NCBI GenBank assembly: GCA_937922175.1 | Contig: CAKZUU010000301.1 | Coordinates: 1 to 12,913, forward strand | DNA from: an uncultured Gemmataceae bacterium | Lineage (GTDB): Bacteria > Planctomycetota > Planctomycetia > Gemmatales > Gemmataceae | DNA: 12,913 nt | Direction of reading: 5' to 3' | In this document: in pieces, positions 1-7,488 of the stretch | Layout: each line of letters starts with the position of its first letter | How positions within the stretch are numbered: position 1 is the stretch's first letter | Translations under genes and position numbers: made by a program | The notes under the pieces: generated by a model | Seen by the model: only the letters and a program-made list of their open reading frames with translations | Told to the model about the DNA's origin: nothing | The model's database searches: none

Positions 1-296
1 GAAAAGCAACGAAGAAGATAATCCAGGGCGAATTGGACGGTCTGCCGCATATGGGTCGTGGGGTGCGGGAGTTCGAGGCGAAGGGCGCTCGCCTTTTCGA
101 CCAAGGAGGCCAAACGGTTCTGGCCCGGCGCGACAACGACGACGGGTTGAAAGCCGCCATCGCGCAGAGCGGTGACGACTCGCTCGATGACCGTTTGGCT
201 GCCGAGAGGCAGTGTGAGTTTGGGCTCTCCCATGCGGCGGCTCAGACCCGCGGCAGGGACGATGGCGAAGGGCGCGACGTCGCGAGATTGCGACAT
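1..296 (-). CDS. MobA/MocA-like molybdenum cofactor nucleotidyltransferase, N-terminal part
   Basis: This is the N-terminal 98 residues of an NTP-transferase-fold protein. Its 3' part lies beyond the left edge. Translation of the minus strand gives FAIVPAAGLSRRMGEPKLTL at residues 10-29, the nucleotide-binding signature of MobA/MocA/IspD-type enzymes (AAGxSxRMGxxK). A PVVVVAPGQ strand follows at about residues 56-64. In the family, these enzymes transfer CMP or GMP from CTP or GTP to molybdopterin, in the cytoplasm. The start at 296 is supported by GGAG eight bases upstream and by the usual short lead into the first strand. The gene overlaps the end of xdhC by 55 bases in another frame, so the two are almost certainly co-transcribed and perhaps translationally coupled. 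Because its partner is XdhC, a MocA-type cytidylyltransferase for the xanthine-dehydrogenase family is the likelier choice. A sugar-nucleotide transferase of the same fold is not excluded. Confidence 0.82.
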   Translation of the reverse strand, partial: MSQSRDVAPFAIVPAAGLSRRMGEPKLTLPLGSQTVIERVVTALRDGGFQPVVVVAPGQNRLASLVEKASALRLELPHPTTHMRQTVQFALDYLLRCF

Positions 297-1330
297 TGGA
301 TCAACTCCGCGACGATGCTGATGGCAATCTCAGGGACGGTTTGCGAACCGATCGGCAGACCCACAGGAGCATGAACCCGTTGCAACGCTTCGGGAGAGAT
401 CCCCTTGGCTAAAAGATCATCGAAGATAAGTCGGATTTTCCGCTTGCTCCCAATCATTCCGACGTAGCCGGCCGGAGTCGGTGCAAGGTGGTAGAGGGCC
501 TCCTCGTCATGGTTGTGTCCTCGGGTGACGATCACCGCAAACGTGGAGGGGGTGATTTCATCGTTTTCCACCAGCGCTTTGAGAGATCGGCCGATGTCGC
601 CGATGATCAACCGCTTGGCCTGGGGGAAGCGTTCGGGATGGGCGTATCGTTGCCGGTCGTCTAACACCCAGACATCGAAATCGACTCGCGCGGCCAATTC
701 GGCGACCGCTTGGCCGACATGTCCAGCGCCGACAATCAACAGCCGGAGGCGTTCCAGGATCGGCAGATACGCCACACCCGCGCTCAATTGAGCCTTGGGC
801 CGCTGCCGCAGGTCGGGCAGGCTTCGCCGAATCGATTCGGGCGGGCCATCGACGCCGAAGGAGGCGACCAGTTGGTGCTCCGCATCGAAGAGGAAGCGAC
901 AACCGACCGGCAGGCTGGGCACATGCAGGGCGATCGCTTCAATGCAGCCGGTCCCGCGAGAGATGAAGTCGAACAGACGCAAGAAATAGGGCCGGGCTGT
1001 CGTCCGCGAGGACGCGCCGATCGGTTGGGCCAGGATCGCCATTCTCCCACCACATATCAGGCCGTCGTCCCAACCGTAGTTGTCGTCGAGAGAGAACGTG
1101 AGCAACTGGGCCGCCGAGTCGCCTTGAGCTAATCCGCGGAGGGCTCGTTGTCGAACCTCCGCTTCGACACACCCGCCTCCCAGCGTACCGATCTGACCAC
1201 CGTCGGGGAAGACCAGCATGGTGGCCCCGGCTTTTTGGGGGGTGGAGCCCCGCGTCTCCACCACAACGCACAAGACTCCGTCCCGACCTTGTTCTAAGGT
1301 CGCCAACAGTTCGCTCAGAACCTCGCGCAT
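242..1330 (-). CDS. xdhC: XdhC-family molybdenum cofactor maturation protein
   Basis: 362 residues. XdhC proteins bind molybdenum cofactor, promote its sulfuration and pass it to xanthine-dehydrogenase-type molybdoenzymes in the cytoplasm. The N-terminal XdhC/CoxI domain shows RGSTPQKAG (27-35), GTLGGGCVEAEV (48-59) and ICGGR (92-96). The C-terminal Rossmann domain shows LLIVGAGHVGQA (197-208), TRGHNHDEEAL from 259, YVGMIGSKRK (289-298) and HAPVGLPIGSQTVPEIA (320-336), all hallmarks of the family. The length is normal for a full two-domain XdhC. The last 18 or so residues, after the conserved AELI, are a Ser/Pro-rich tail encoded inside the overlap with the downstream nucleotidyltransferase. 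I see no Shine-Dalgarno before the ATG at 1330. A TATAAA lies only seven bases upstream, so the mRNA could be nearly leaderless. The molybdoenzyme it serves is not in the window. Confidence 0.93.
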   Translation of the reverse strand: MREVLSELLATLEQGRDGVLCVVVETRGSTPQKAGATMLVFPDGGQIGTLGGGCVEAEVRQRALRGLAQGDSAAQLLTFSLDDNYGWDDGLICGGRMAILAQPIGASSRTTARPYFLRLFDFISRGTGCIEAIALHVPSLPVGCRFLFDAEHQLVASFGVDGPPESIRRSLPDLRQRPKAQLSAGVAYLPILERLRLLIVGAGHVGQAVAELAARVDFDVWVLDDRQRYAHPERFPQAKRLIIGDIGRSLKALVENDEITPSTFAVIVTRGHNHDEEALYHLAPTPAGYVGMIGSKRKIRLIFDDLLAKGISPEALQRVHAPVGLPIGSQTVPEIAISIVAELIQCRNLATSRPSPSSLPRV

Positions 1331-1338
1331 GCGGTCAT

Positions 1339-1344
1339 TTTATA
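1339..1344 (-). promoter_or_regulatory. Possible -10 box for xdhC
   Basis: The minus strand reads TATAAA here, with seven bases to the xdhC ATG. If used, transcription would begin at or within a base or two of the start codon, giving a leaderless message. This would fit the missing ribosome binding site. No good -35 hexamer is seen 16-18 bases upstream, where the inverted repeat of 1359-1379 lies instead, so the call is weak. Confidence 0.3.
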
Positions 1345-1347
1345 ACG

Positions 1348-1399
1348 GCGGGTGTGAAAACCGGACACATGTTCCGGTTGCAGGACAGATGCTGCCCGC
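1348..1399. repeat. Nested inverted repeats in the xdhC/DUF420 divergent region
   Basis: An inner perfect inverted repeat, AACCGGA (1359-1365) and TCCGGTT (1373-1379), flanks a 7-base centre that contains the palindrome ACATGT. An outer pair, GCGGG (1348-1352) and CCCGC (1395-1399), encloses it. The element occupies about half of the 110-base gap between two divergent genes, so an operator for a dimeric regulator or an RNA structure in the leader of the rightward gene are both possible. It is too short and lacks the arms for a tRNA. Confidence 0.45.
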
Positions 1400-1440
1400 G
1401 TCGCTAACGTATCGGGAAGTCGTTGTGAGGAGAAGCTCTG

Positions 1441-1839
1441 TTGACCGGTCCCAACATCATTTTCACGCTGAAAATCGCGGTGGCGGCGGTATCGTTGATT
1501 CTGGCGGCCTCCCTGGTCTGCCTGCTGATGGGCAAATATCGTTGGCATGGTCGGCTCAATCTCGTGTTTTTCGTCCTGACCCTTTCGGCGGTTCTGGGGC
1601 TGGAAGCGATCATCCGATTCGTGGATCCGTCGATCTTTGAATACTTCAACGACGACGACCGGCGGAAGATGAACGTCCACTTGGGTTTCTCGATCCCGTC
1701 GACGATTTTGTTACCGTTGATGTTGGTCACGGGCCTGAGTCGGCGACGCCGTGGGCACGTGATTCTGGGCTGTCTTTTCCTGGCGACATGGGTGGGGACG
1801 GCCTATACGGGGATCGTCTGGTTGCGGCACACGCCATGA
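1441..1839 (+). CDS. Small four-helix membrane protein, DUF420-like
   Basis: 132 residues, starting at TTG. The start is well supported: a GAGGAGA Shine-Dalgarno sits at 1427-1433, seven bases upstream, and an in-frame stop at 1426-1428 rules out any earlier start but a CTG. Four hydrophobic segments are visible, at about residues 6-29, 41-60, 84-99 and 106-128, with a charged loop (DDDRRK, 71-76) between the second and third. His36, His80 and His106 lie near segment ends. The pattern of HxRLN after the first helix, an H before the third and a C-terminal GH...W.GTAYTGIVWL resembles DUF420 membrane proteins, some of which are linked to cytochrome oxidase assembly. The match is by eye only. No oxidase gene is near. 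The stop overlaps the scpB start (ATGA), so the two are probably translated in a coupled way. Confidence 0.7.
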   Translation: MTGPNIIFTLKIAVAAVSLILAASLVCLLMGKYRWHGRLNLVFFVLTLSAVLGLEAIIRFVDPSIFEYFNDDDRRKMNVHLGFSIPSTILLPLMLVTGLSRRRRGHVILGCLFLATWVGTAYTGIVWLRHTP

Positions 1840-2375
1840 AAGAATCCAGCGACGTGCCGCCGACACCGCGGCAAATCATCGAAGCGATCCTTTTTGTCGG
1901 GGGGCAGCCGCTGTCTGCCGAGCGGGCCCAGGAGATTGTGCGTGACCTCCGCGGCGAGCAATTTGACCACATCGTAAGCGAACTCAACCGCGACTATCGG
2001 CGACAGGGTCGGCCGTATGTCATCCAGAAGTCGCCGCAAGGCGTTGTTCTAACGCTGAAACCGCAATTTCGTTGGGTACGTGAGCGACTGACCGCCTCTC
2101 CGCGTGAGGCTCGATTGACGCCCGTCGCCTTGGATGTGCTGGCGCTGATCGCCTATCGACAGCCGATCGGCAAGGTCGCGATTGATCGCCAACGGGGGGC
2201 GGAGTCACGAAGCGTCTTGCAACAGTTGATCCGTCTGGGTTTAATTGCCGTCGTTTCGCAGCCGGAGATTGGCCCTCGCGAGACGGCTTATGTGACGACA
2301 CCGCGCTTCCTCGAATTGTTCGGCCTGTCGAGCCTGGACGATCTGCCGCAAACCGGCGAGTTGCAGCGGTTGTGA
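1836..2375 (+). CDS. scpB: Segregation and condensation protein B (ScpB)
   Basis: 179 residues, the normal ScpB length. ScpB is the winged-helix dimer that binds the kleisin ScpA in the Smc-ScpAB condensin, which compacts and helps segregate the chromosome in the cytoplasm. Family landmarks: IIEAILFVGGQPLS at residues 14-27, ALDVLALIAYRQPIGKVAID in the second winged helix, and near the end AYVTTPRFLELFGLSSLDDL, matching the usual TT..FLeyFGL.sLeDLP. The common IRG(V) motif is altered to QRGAES here. I chose the ATG at 1836 because it overlaps the preceding stop as ATGA and begins just before the conserved region. A reading frame open from 1788 would add 16 residues that overlap the upstream gene. 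The usual partner scpA is absent from the window. Confidence 0.93.
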   Translation: MKESSDVPPTPRQIIEAILFVGGQPLSAERAQEIVRDLRGEQFDHIVSELNRDYRRQGRPYVIQKSPQGVVLTLKPQFRWVRERLTASPREARLTPVALDVLALIAYRQPIGKVAIDRQRGAESRSVLQQLIRLGLIAVVSQPEIGPRETAYVTTPRFLELFGLSSLDDLPQTGELQRL

Positions 2376-2455
2376 TGGTGCGGAACATTGCGACGAGTTC
2401 GCATTCGCTCGGGCATTTTTGTGCGGGCATCGAACAGCTTCCGGGAGATCAGCCG

Positions 2456-3616
2456 ATGTTTCCCTTGCTTGTTGGTTCCCTGATTCTGGCAGCGGAACCG
2501 GCGATCGATGAAAAGATCGAACAGGAGCGATCCGAGGAGATCCGCCCCGAGGAACTAAAGGCCCATGTCTATCGCCTGTCGTCGTCGGAGTTTCTCGGGC
2601 GAAGGGGGCCGGGAGCCGCTCGAGCCGCTCGACATCTCGCCGAGGCGTTCGCCGCGTTGAAACTACAGCCGGCCTTCGATCGTTCCTATTTTCAGCCGAT
2701 CCCCTGGAAAGCCGACAAGGACGGGAACAGCTTCATCGGTCAAAACGTCGCAGCGATTCTGCCCGGTCAAGATCCAATGCTGGCTTCCGAGTGGGTGGTG
2801 CTAAGTGCTCATCTGGATCACTTGGGAGTTCAAGGCCGAACGTTTTATCCGGGAGCCGACGACAACGCCTCGGGTTGTGCCATGCTCCTCGAGGTGGCCG
2901 AGCGGTTCGCCCTTCGGGCGACGAAGCCCCGCCGAACGATTGTTTTCGTGGTGTTCGACCAGGAGGAAACGGGGCTGCTGGGTTCGACGCACTTCGCGGC
3001 CCACCCGCCCCTGGAATGGCGAAAACTGCGGGCATTTTTGACGGCCGATATGATTGGCCGGGCCATGGCGGACGTGATGACGGAGTATGTCTTCGCCTTG
3101 GGGAGCGAGCAATCGCCCGAACTTCGCCGGCTTCTTGAACAGGTCGACCCGCCGGAGGGACTGAAGGTCGGGCGTGTCGGTACGGACTTCATCGGAACTC
3201 GCAGTGATTACGGGCCTTTCCGCGATCGTCGCATCCCCTTCCTGTTTTTCAGTACCGGGACCCACACTGACTACCACACGCCCCAAGATACTCCCGACCG
3301 CATCGACTACCAGAAACTTCACAAGATCAGTCTTTGGATCTACGACCTGACCGCACGACTGGTCGACACGGACATCTCGCCGACCTGGTCCAAAGACGTA
3401 TTACCCCCGGACCTTGACGAAGTTCGGACCATCGCTTTGTTGCTCGCTCGTGTCCTCGAGAATCCGCTCCTGTTCACGCTCAGCGATGCTCAGAAAAAAC
3501 TGGTCAAATCAACTGTCGACAAGCTGCAACGTATCCTCGACCGGGGCATTTACACGCGAACCGAACGAGCGACTCTGCTCTGGACGGCACGCCTGCTGAT
3601 GGCCAGCATCTTTTGA
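2456..3616 (+). CDS. Secreted or membrane-anchored M28-family zinc metallopeptidase
   Basis: 386 residues. M28 enzymes are two-zinc aminopeptidases or carboxypeptidases. The zinc and catalytic set is complete: SAHLDHLG (His119, Asp121 as catalytic), GADDNASG (Asp135 or 136 bridging the metals), DQEETG (Glu170 as base, Glu171 as ligand), ADMIGR (Asp198) and YHTPQDT (His264). The chosen ATG has GGGAGA at 2443-2448, seven bases upstream, and opens with a hydrophobic stretch (MFPLLVGSLILAAEPA) like a short export signal, though it lacks a basic n-region. An alternative ATG at 2375 overlaps the scpB stop (TGATG) and would add 27 polar, non-signal-like residues. After the catalytic domain, roughly residues 312-386 form a helix-rich extension not needed for the M28 fold. 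It is probably the last gene of the operon starting at 1441. The substrate is unknown. Confidence 0.88.
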   Translation: MFPLLVGSLILAAEPAIDEKIEQERSEEIRPEELKAHVYRLSSSEFLGRRGPGAARAARHLAEAFAALKLQPAFDRSYFQPIPWKADKDGNSFIGQNVAAILPGQDPMLASEWVVLSAHLDHLGVQGRTFYPGADDNASGCAMLLEVAERFALRATKPRRTIVFVVFDQEETGLLGSTHFAAHPPLEWRKLRAFLTADMIGRAMADVMTEYVFALGSEQSPELRRLLEQVDPPEGLKVGRVGTDFIGTRSDYGPFRDRRIPFLFFSTGTHTDYHTPQDTPDRIDYQKLHKISLWIYDLTARLVDTDISPTWSKDVLPPDLDEVRTIALLLARVLENPLLFTLSDAQKKLVKSTVDKLQRILDRGIYTRTERATLLWTARLLMASIF

Positions 3617-3630
3617 CCCGGGCCAACGTT

Positions 3631-3648
3631 ACGAGGGGAAACCCTCGT
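3631..3648 (+). terminator. Hairpin after the M28 peptidase gene
   Basis: A perfect 7-bp stem, ACGAGGG and CCCTCGT, closes a GAAA (GNRA) tetraloop. A further three pairs (CGT/ACG) follow after one mismatch. It begins 15 bases after the peptidase stop. No clean U-tract follows, only TTCGTCTT some bases later, so it may stop transcription poorly or protect the 3' end. Confidence 0.5.
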
Positions 3649-3918
3649 CACGATCGTTCGTCTTACAAGATGACCCACTGCCTTCCGACCTTAACGCGGC
3701 AATTCTTCAAATCACCGTGCGTTGCCGCGATTGTATCGGCCTCGACGGCGAATGATGAAGGAGGTTGCCGACGAAGCGTCGTCTTCTTCGGTGTGCACAT
3801 CTGACGTCGTCGCGACATTCGGGGGAATGTTTTTTCAGGCGAAAAGAAGAATTTGCGGAAGTTGTTGCTCATAATAAGAGGGGGAATTCTGAGTCTCAGT
3901 GCTGGAGCATTCGACCTC
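3649..3918 (+). other. Gene-free leader before the heme protein gene
   Basis: I see no convincing gene here. A 63-codon reading frame ending at 3804 has no ribosome binding site and no recognisable product. A perfect AAGGAGG lies at 3758-3764 but no start codon stands at a useful distance. The stretch holds a small hairpin (CGACG-AAG-CGTCG, 3769-3781) and a terminator-like hairpin at 3815-3835. CATAAT at 3870-3875 could be a -10 box, but no -35 is seen. Part of this region may be a 5' leader or a small RNA. Confidence 0.4.
3815..3835 (+). terminator. Intrinsic-terminator-like hairpin with U-tract
   Basis: ACATTC (3815-3820) and GAATGT (3825-3830) form a perfect 6-bp stem around a GGGG loop, followed directly by TTTTT (3831-3835). 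This is the classic order of a rho-independent terminator, though the stem is short and AU-rich. It lies 83 bases before the ATG of the heme protein gene. It therefore either ends a transcript from the left or acts as an attenuator in that gene's leader. Confidence 0.5.
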
Positions 3919-6900
3919 ATGATACGCCTTGTCCTCTTGACAATCGCCTGCGTGGTCGCCTCGGTCTTTGGAACGTCCGCGGCCGAACCGCCGAACAAGG
4001 CCGAAGCCGAGCGAGCGTTGCGGCAGTTTCGGCTGCCGTCAGGCGTCGTCGGGAAGCTGTGGGCATGTGAGCCGCTGCTGCACAATCCCGTCTGTTTTGC
4101 CTTCAACGAGAAGGGAGAATGCTTCGTCGGCGAGACCTATCGTCTGCATCGTGGAGTGACAGATAATCGCGCTCACATGTACTGGCTCGACGATGATATC
4201 GCCGCTCGCACCGTGGAGGACCGAGTAGCGATGCATCGAAAACACGCCAAGGAGAAGTTCTCAGAGATTTACGAGCGATACGAGGATCGGGTCAAGAAAG
4301 TCTGGGATTCAAATGGCGACGGAGTCGCGGATCAGTCGTCGATTTTTGCTGACGGATTCAAGTCAGCCGCCAGCGGCATCGGTTCGGGGTTGTTGGCACG
4401 GAGAGATTCGGTGTGGTATGCGAACATCCCCGACCTTTGGCTGTTGCGCGACACCAAGGGCCGGCATCAGGCCGACGTGCGGGAATCGTTGCATTATGGG
4501 TACGGCGTTCACGTCGCATTTCTGGGGCATGATCTGCACGGGCTGGTAATGGGTCCGGACGGACGGATTTATTTTTCCATCGGCGACCGAGGCTTGAACG
4601 TCCGAAGCCGCGAAGGCAAGCAGTGGGTGAATCCGGACAGCGGAGCGGTGCTGCGATGCGAACCAGATGGGAGTCATCTCGAAATCGTTCACATCGGTCT
4701 GCGTAATCCGCAGGAGCTGGCGTTCGATCGTTTTGGAAACCTTTTCACCGTTGATAACAACAGCGACGCTGGGGACAAGGCACGACTCGTCCAGATTATC
4801 GATGGAGGCGACAGCGGGTGGCGGATGTATTACCAATACGGGAGCCGGCTGGGGGAACGTGGCCCTTGGAATGCCGAGAAACTCTGGCACTTGCCTCCCG
4901 ACAACGCCTCAGCGTCCATCGTACCTCCGCTGGCGCATCTGAGCGATGGCCCCTCGGGGTTGGCTTACCATCCGGGCGTCTCTGCCCTGCCGACGAGATA
5001 TGTCGATCACTTTTTTCTGGCGGACTTTCGCGGGGGGTCGGACAACAGCGGGATCTGGGCGTTCTCATTGAAACCCCGAGGAGCCTCGTTCGAGTTGCAT
5101 CGGCCGGAGCAATTCATCTGGAGGGTGTTGGCGACGGACTGCGATTTTGGCCCGGATGGAGCGTTGTACATCAGCGACTGGGTTCAAGGTTGGAATCAAC
5201 CCGGCAAGGGCCGCATCTATCGCTTCGCACATCCGGAAGCGGAAAAACATCCCTCCGTTGACGAGGTGCGTCGGTTGCTGGCCGAGGGCTTTTCCCGTCG
5301 AACCACCGAGGACTTACTGCGATTGCTTGCCCACGCGGATCGCCGAGTACGCTTGGAGTCCCAATTCACCTTGGCAGAGCGGGCGATCTCCGAGCCGAGC
5401 GGGGCCGGGCCGCGGAACGACGTGGTCGCAGGACTGTCGCGCTTGGCGGTGCTTCAAGCCCGCAATCCGGAAGAGCGGCTCGCCCGAGTGCATGCGCTCT
5501 GGGCATTGGGGCAAATCATCCGAAACGCAATGCAACACGGTCGCGAAGTTCATGAAGAAGTGTTGGCCGCGATCCGAACGGCGGCCGGTGATCACGACTC
5601 GGAAATCCGGGCTCAGGCCTATCGAGTGCTCGGCGAATCACCGCTGGCGCCGTCGGCATTTACCGTCGCCTTGGGCGATGCTGACCCTCGTGTTCGATTA
5701 TTTGCATCGTTGGGACTGGCGCGACGATTGGCAGAGACTACCATAACCAAGAAGGCTCAAGCGTCGCTTCGTTCAGCGGTCCTCGAGATGTTGCGGGACT
5801 CGCAGAATGATTCCTATCTTCGACATGCGGGGATTCTGGCTTTGTCACGTCTGCACCCGCAAAGCCTTGCGTCCTGGGCGTCGGAACCGCCTGCGGTCCG
5901 ACAAGCCATCGTGGTGGCATGGCGACGGAATTTGCCCGATCCAGAGGCGGTGAAACGCCTGAGCGCGGCATTGAACGACTCCGATCCACAAGTCGTGGTC
6001 GAGGCTGCCCGGGCCTTGCACGACGACCAACCGAATCCGCCGGCATTATCCGCCTTGGCCCATCGGTTGGCTCAAAGGCAGCTTCCGGAAGCGGTACTGT
6101 GGCGGGCGCTGAACGCCCACTTTCGGTTGGGAGGTCGGGAAAATGCCGAGGCTTTGGCGGAGTTCGCCGCGGCGACCGACACGCCCCTGCCACTGCGAGT
6201 CGAAGCGGTGGCGATGCTCGGGGAGTGGGCAGATCCTTCGAAGCGAGATCGCGTGACCAACGAATGGCGTCCCTTGACCACCCGAGATTCTACCTTCGCC
6301 GCCTCAGCCTTCCGTTCGCGCTTGGGAGCATTTCTCACAGGGCCCGAGCCTCTCCGCCGCGAAGCGGCCAAAGTGTCGGCTCGATTGGGTGTTCGCGAGG
6401 TAGTCGATGCTCTCCGCCAAATCGTCAGCGACGGAACTGAGTCTGCGGCGTCGCGCATCGAGGCATTGCAAGCCTTGCACCAACTGAACGATCCGGTGTT
6501 GGATCGTGTCCTGGCCGCTGCCCGAAAGAGTCGATCGCCCGAACTCCGGGCCGAAGCCCTGACTCTCATGGCGACGCGTCAACCGGATCGGGCGGTGTCG
6601 CAACTCGTCGAAGTGCTCAACCAAGGGGAAACGGTCGAAAAACAAGCAGCACTCTCCGCATTGGCTCGACTGCGACGACCCGAGGCCGACTCGGTTTTGC
6701 TCGACTGGACTCAACGACTCGCTCGTGGCGAGGTTCCGCCAGAGCTGCGGCTTGATGTGCGAGAGGCGGCCGCCGCCCGGAAGACTCCGGAACTCGCACA
6801 AGCGCTCCAAGTCCTGGAGCGGACACGTCCCGCCGACGACCCACTGTGGCGATTCCGGGATGCTCTCGTTGGTGGCAATCCCGCTAAAGGGCGTGACATC

Positions 6901-7311
6901 CTCTTGCACAAAGCCGAAGTGACCTGCATCAAATGTCACAAACTTCAGGGGGTCGGCGGGGAGGTCGGTCCGGAACTCGCCGGCATCGGTGCCCGCCAAT
7001 CGCGACAATATCTCCTCGAAGCCATCGTCTTTCCCGACAAGGAAATCGCCAAGGGCTTCGACTCGGTTGTGCTGGAATTAGCCGACGGCAAGACCGTCAC
7101 CGGAGTTCTGAAGAGCGAAGATGATACCAGCCTCAAGCTGATGACAGCCGACGCCCAGCTTCTGACGATCGATAAATCTCAGGTCGAAGAGCGTCGTCGC
7201 GGTGCGTCGGCCATGCCCGACGATCTGGTGAAAAAGCTATCACTCCGCGAATTGCGGGACCTCGTCGAATACCTCGCGAGTCTCAAAGAGCCGTCGCCAG
7301 AGAAAAAGTGA
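3919..7311 (+). CDS. Secreted PVC-type dehydrogenase-like propeller, HEAT repeats and cytochrome c domain
   Basis: 1130 residues. The ATG at 3919 gives a classic signal peptide (hydrophobic core at 2-18, cleavage near TSAAEPP); GGAG lies 11 bases upstream, and an in-frame TTG at 3853 would bury the signal. Residues about 35-440 match the 'putative membrane-bound dehydrogenase' N-terminal domain of Pirellula/Verrucomicrobium proteins, related to sugar-dehydrogenase propellers. The domain contains DSNGDGVAD (130-138, a likely calcium loop), a SIGDRG loop near 221 and GLRNPQELAF near 261. Residues about 450-960 hold around eleven HEAT-like helical repeats, for example DADPRVRLFASLGLARRL. The C-terminus carries a Pirellula/Verrucomicrobium-type heme domain with CIKCH (Cys1003, Cys1006, His1007) and ends in the usual ELRDLVEYLASL. 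Periplasmic oxidation of a sugar-like substrate with electrons passed to the heme is the common inference. The substrate and even the activity are unproven for the family. Confidence 0.9.
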   Translation: MIRLVLLTIACVVASVFGTSAAEPPNKAEAERALRQFRLPSGVVGKLWACEPLLHNPVCFAFNEKGECFVGETYRLHRGVTDNRAHMYWLDDDIAARTVEDRVAMHRKHAKEKFSEIYERYEDRVKKVWDSNGDGVADQSSIFADGFKSAASGIGSGLLARRDSVWYANIPDLWLLRDTKGRHQADVRESLHYGYGVHVAFLGHDLHGLVMGPDGRIYFSIGDRGLNVRSREGKQWVNPDSGAVLRCEPDGSHLEIVHIGLRNPQELAFDRFGNLFTVDNNSDAGDKARLVQIIDGGDSGWRMYYQYGSRLGERGPWNAEKLWHLPPDNASASIVPPLAHLSDGPSGLAYHPGVSALPTRYVDHFFLADFRGGSDNSGIWAFSLKPRGASFELHRPEQFIWRVLATDCDFGPDGALYISDWVQGWNQPGKGRIYRFAHPEAEKHPSVDEVRRLLAEGFSRRTTEDLLRLLAHADRRVRLESQFTLAERAISEPSGAGPRNDVVAGLSRLAVLQARNPEERLARVHALWALGQIIRNAMQHGREVHEEVLAAIRTAAGDHDSEIRAQAYRVLGESPLAPSAFTVALGDADPRVRLFASLGLARRLAETTITKKAQASLRSAVLEMLRDSQNDSYLRHAGILALSRLHPQSLASWASEPPAVRQAIVVAWRRNLPDPEAVKRLSAALNDSDPQVVVEAARALHDDQPNPPALSALAHRLAQRQLPEAVLWRALNAHFRLGGRENAEALAEFAAATDTPLPLRVEAVAMLGEWADPSKRDRVTNEWRPLTTRDSTFAASAFRSRLGAFLTGPEPLRREAAKVSARLGVREVVDALRQIVSDGTESAASRIEALQALHQLNDPVLDRVLAAARKSRSPELRAEALTLMATRQPDRAVSQLVEVLNQGETVEKQAALSALARLRRPEADSVLLDWTQRLARGEVPPELRLDVREAAAARKTPELAQALQVLERTRPADDPLWRFRDALVGGNPAKGRDILLHKAEVTCIKCHKLQGVGGEVGPELAGIGARQSRQYLLEAIVFPDKEIAKGFDSVVLELADGKTVTGVLKSEDDTSLKLMTADAQLLTIDKSQVEERRRGASAMPDDLVKKLSLRELRDLVEYLASLKEPSPEKK

Positions 7312-7454
7312 TGCTCGCCTCGGTCAACAAAAAGCTTGAGGCGGATGCAAACGTGGGTTCGCACCACGATATTCATCGTGGCCCACCCAAGGTTCCTCGC
7401 GGTCGAGGGGAGGCTCTCCAACAGGCTTGATGGAGAAGAAATTGGCCCCAAGGG

Positions 7455-7481
7455 GGGGCAACGTTCCCCGTCGTTGCTCCC
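7455..7481. terminator. Possible bidirectional hairpin between convergent genes
   Basis: GCAACG (7458-7463) and CGTTGC (7472-7477) form a 6-bp stem around an 8-base loop. The stem can extend by three G-C pairs (7455-7457 with 7479-7481) past one bulged base. It lies in the 177-base gap between the convergent heme and ThuA genes, where a shared terminator would be expected. Neither side has a T-tract, so the call rests on position and pairing only. Confidence 0.33.
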
Positions 7482-7488
7482 TGACCTT

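Noticed and set aside
33..374. 113-codon plus-strand open frame
   Set aside because: It lies antisense to the well-supported nucleotidyltransferase and xdhC frames and has no recognisable product.
1348..1399. tRNA-like element
   Set aside because: The nested stems look like a fragment of a cloverleaf at first sight, but the span is only 52 bases and no D-arm, anticodon arm and T-arm set can be drawn on either strand.
3613..3804. 63-codon open frame after the peptidase gene, ending just before the hairpin at 3815
   Set aside because: It starts inside the peptidase stop region, its start is TTG with no ribosome binding site, and the composition is not protein-like. The nearby terminator-like hairpin is the only point in its favour.
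3663..4106. 147-codon minus-strand open frame across the leader and signal peptide of the heme gene
   Set aside because: It runs antisense to a strongly supported gene and shows no motif.
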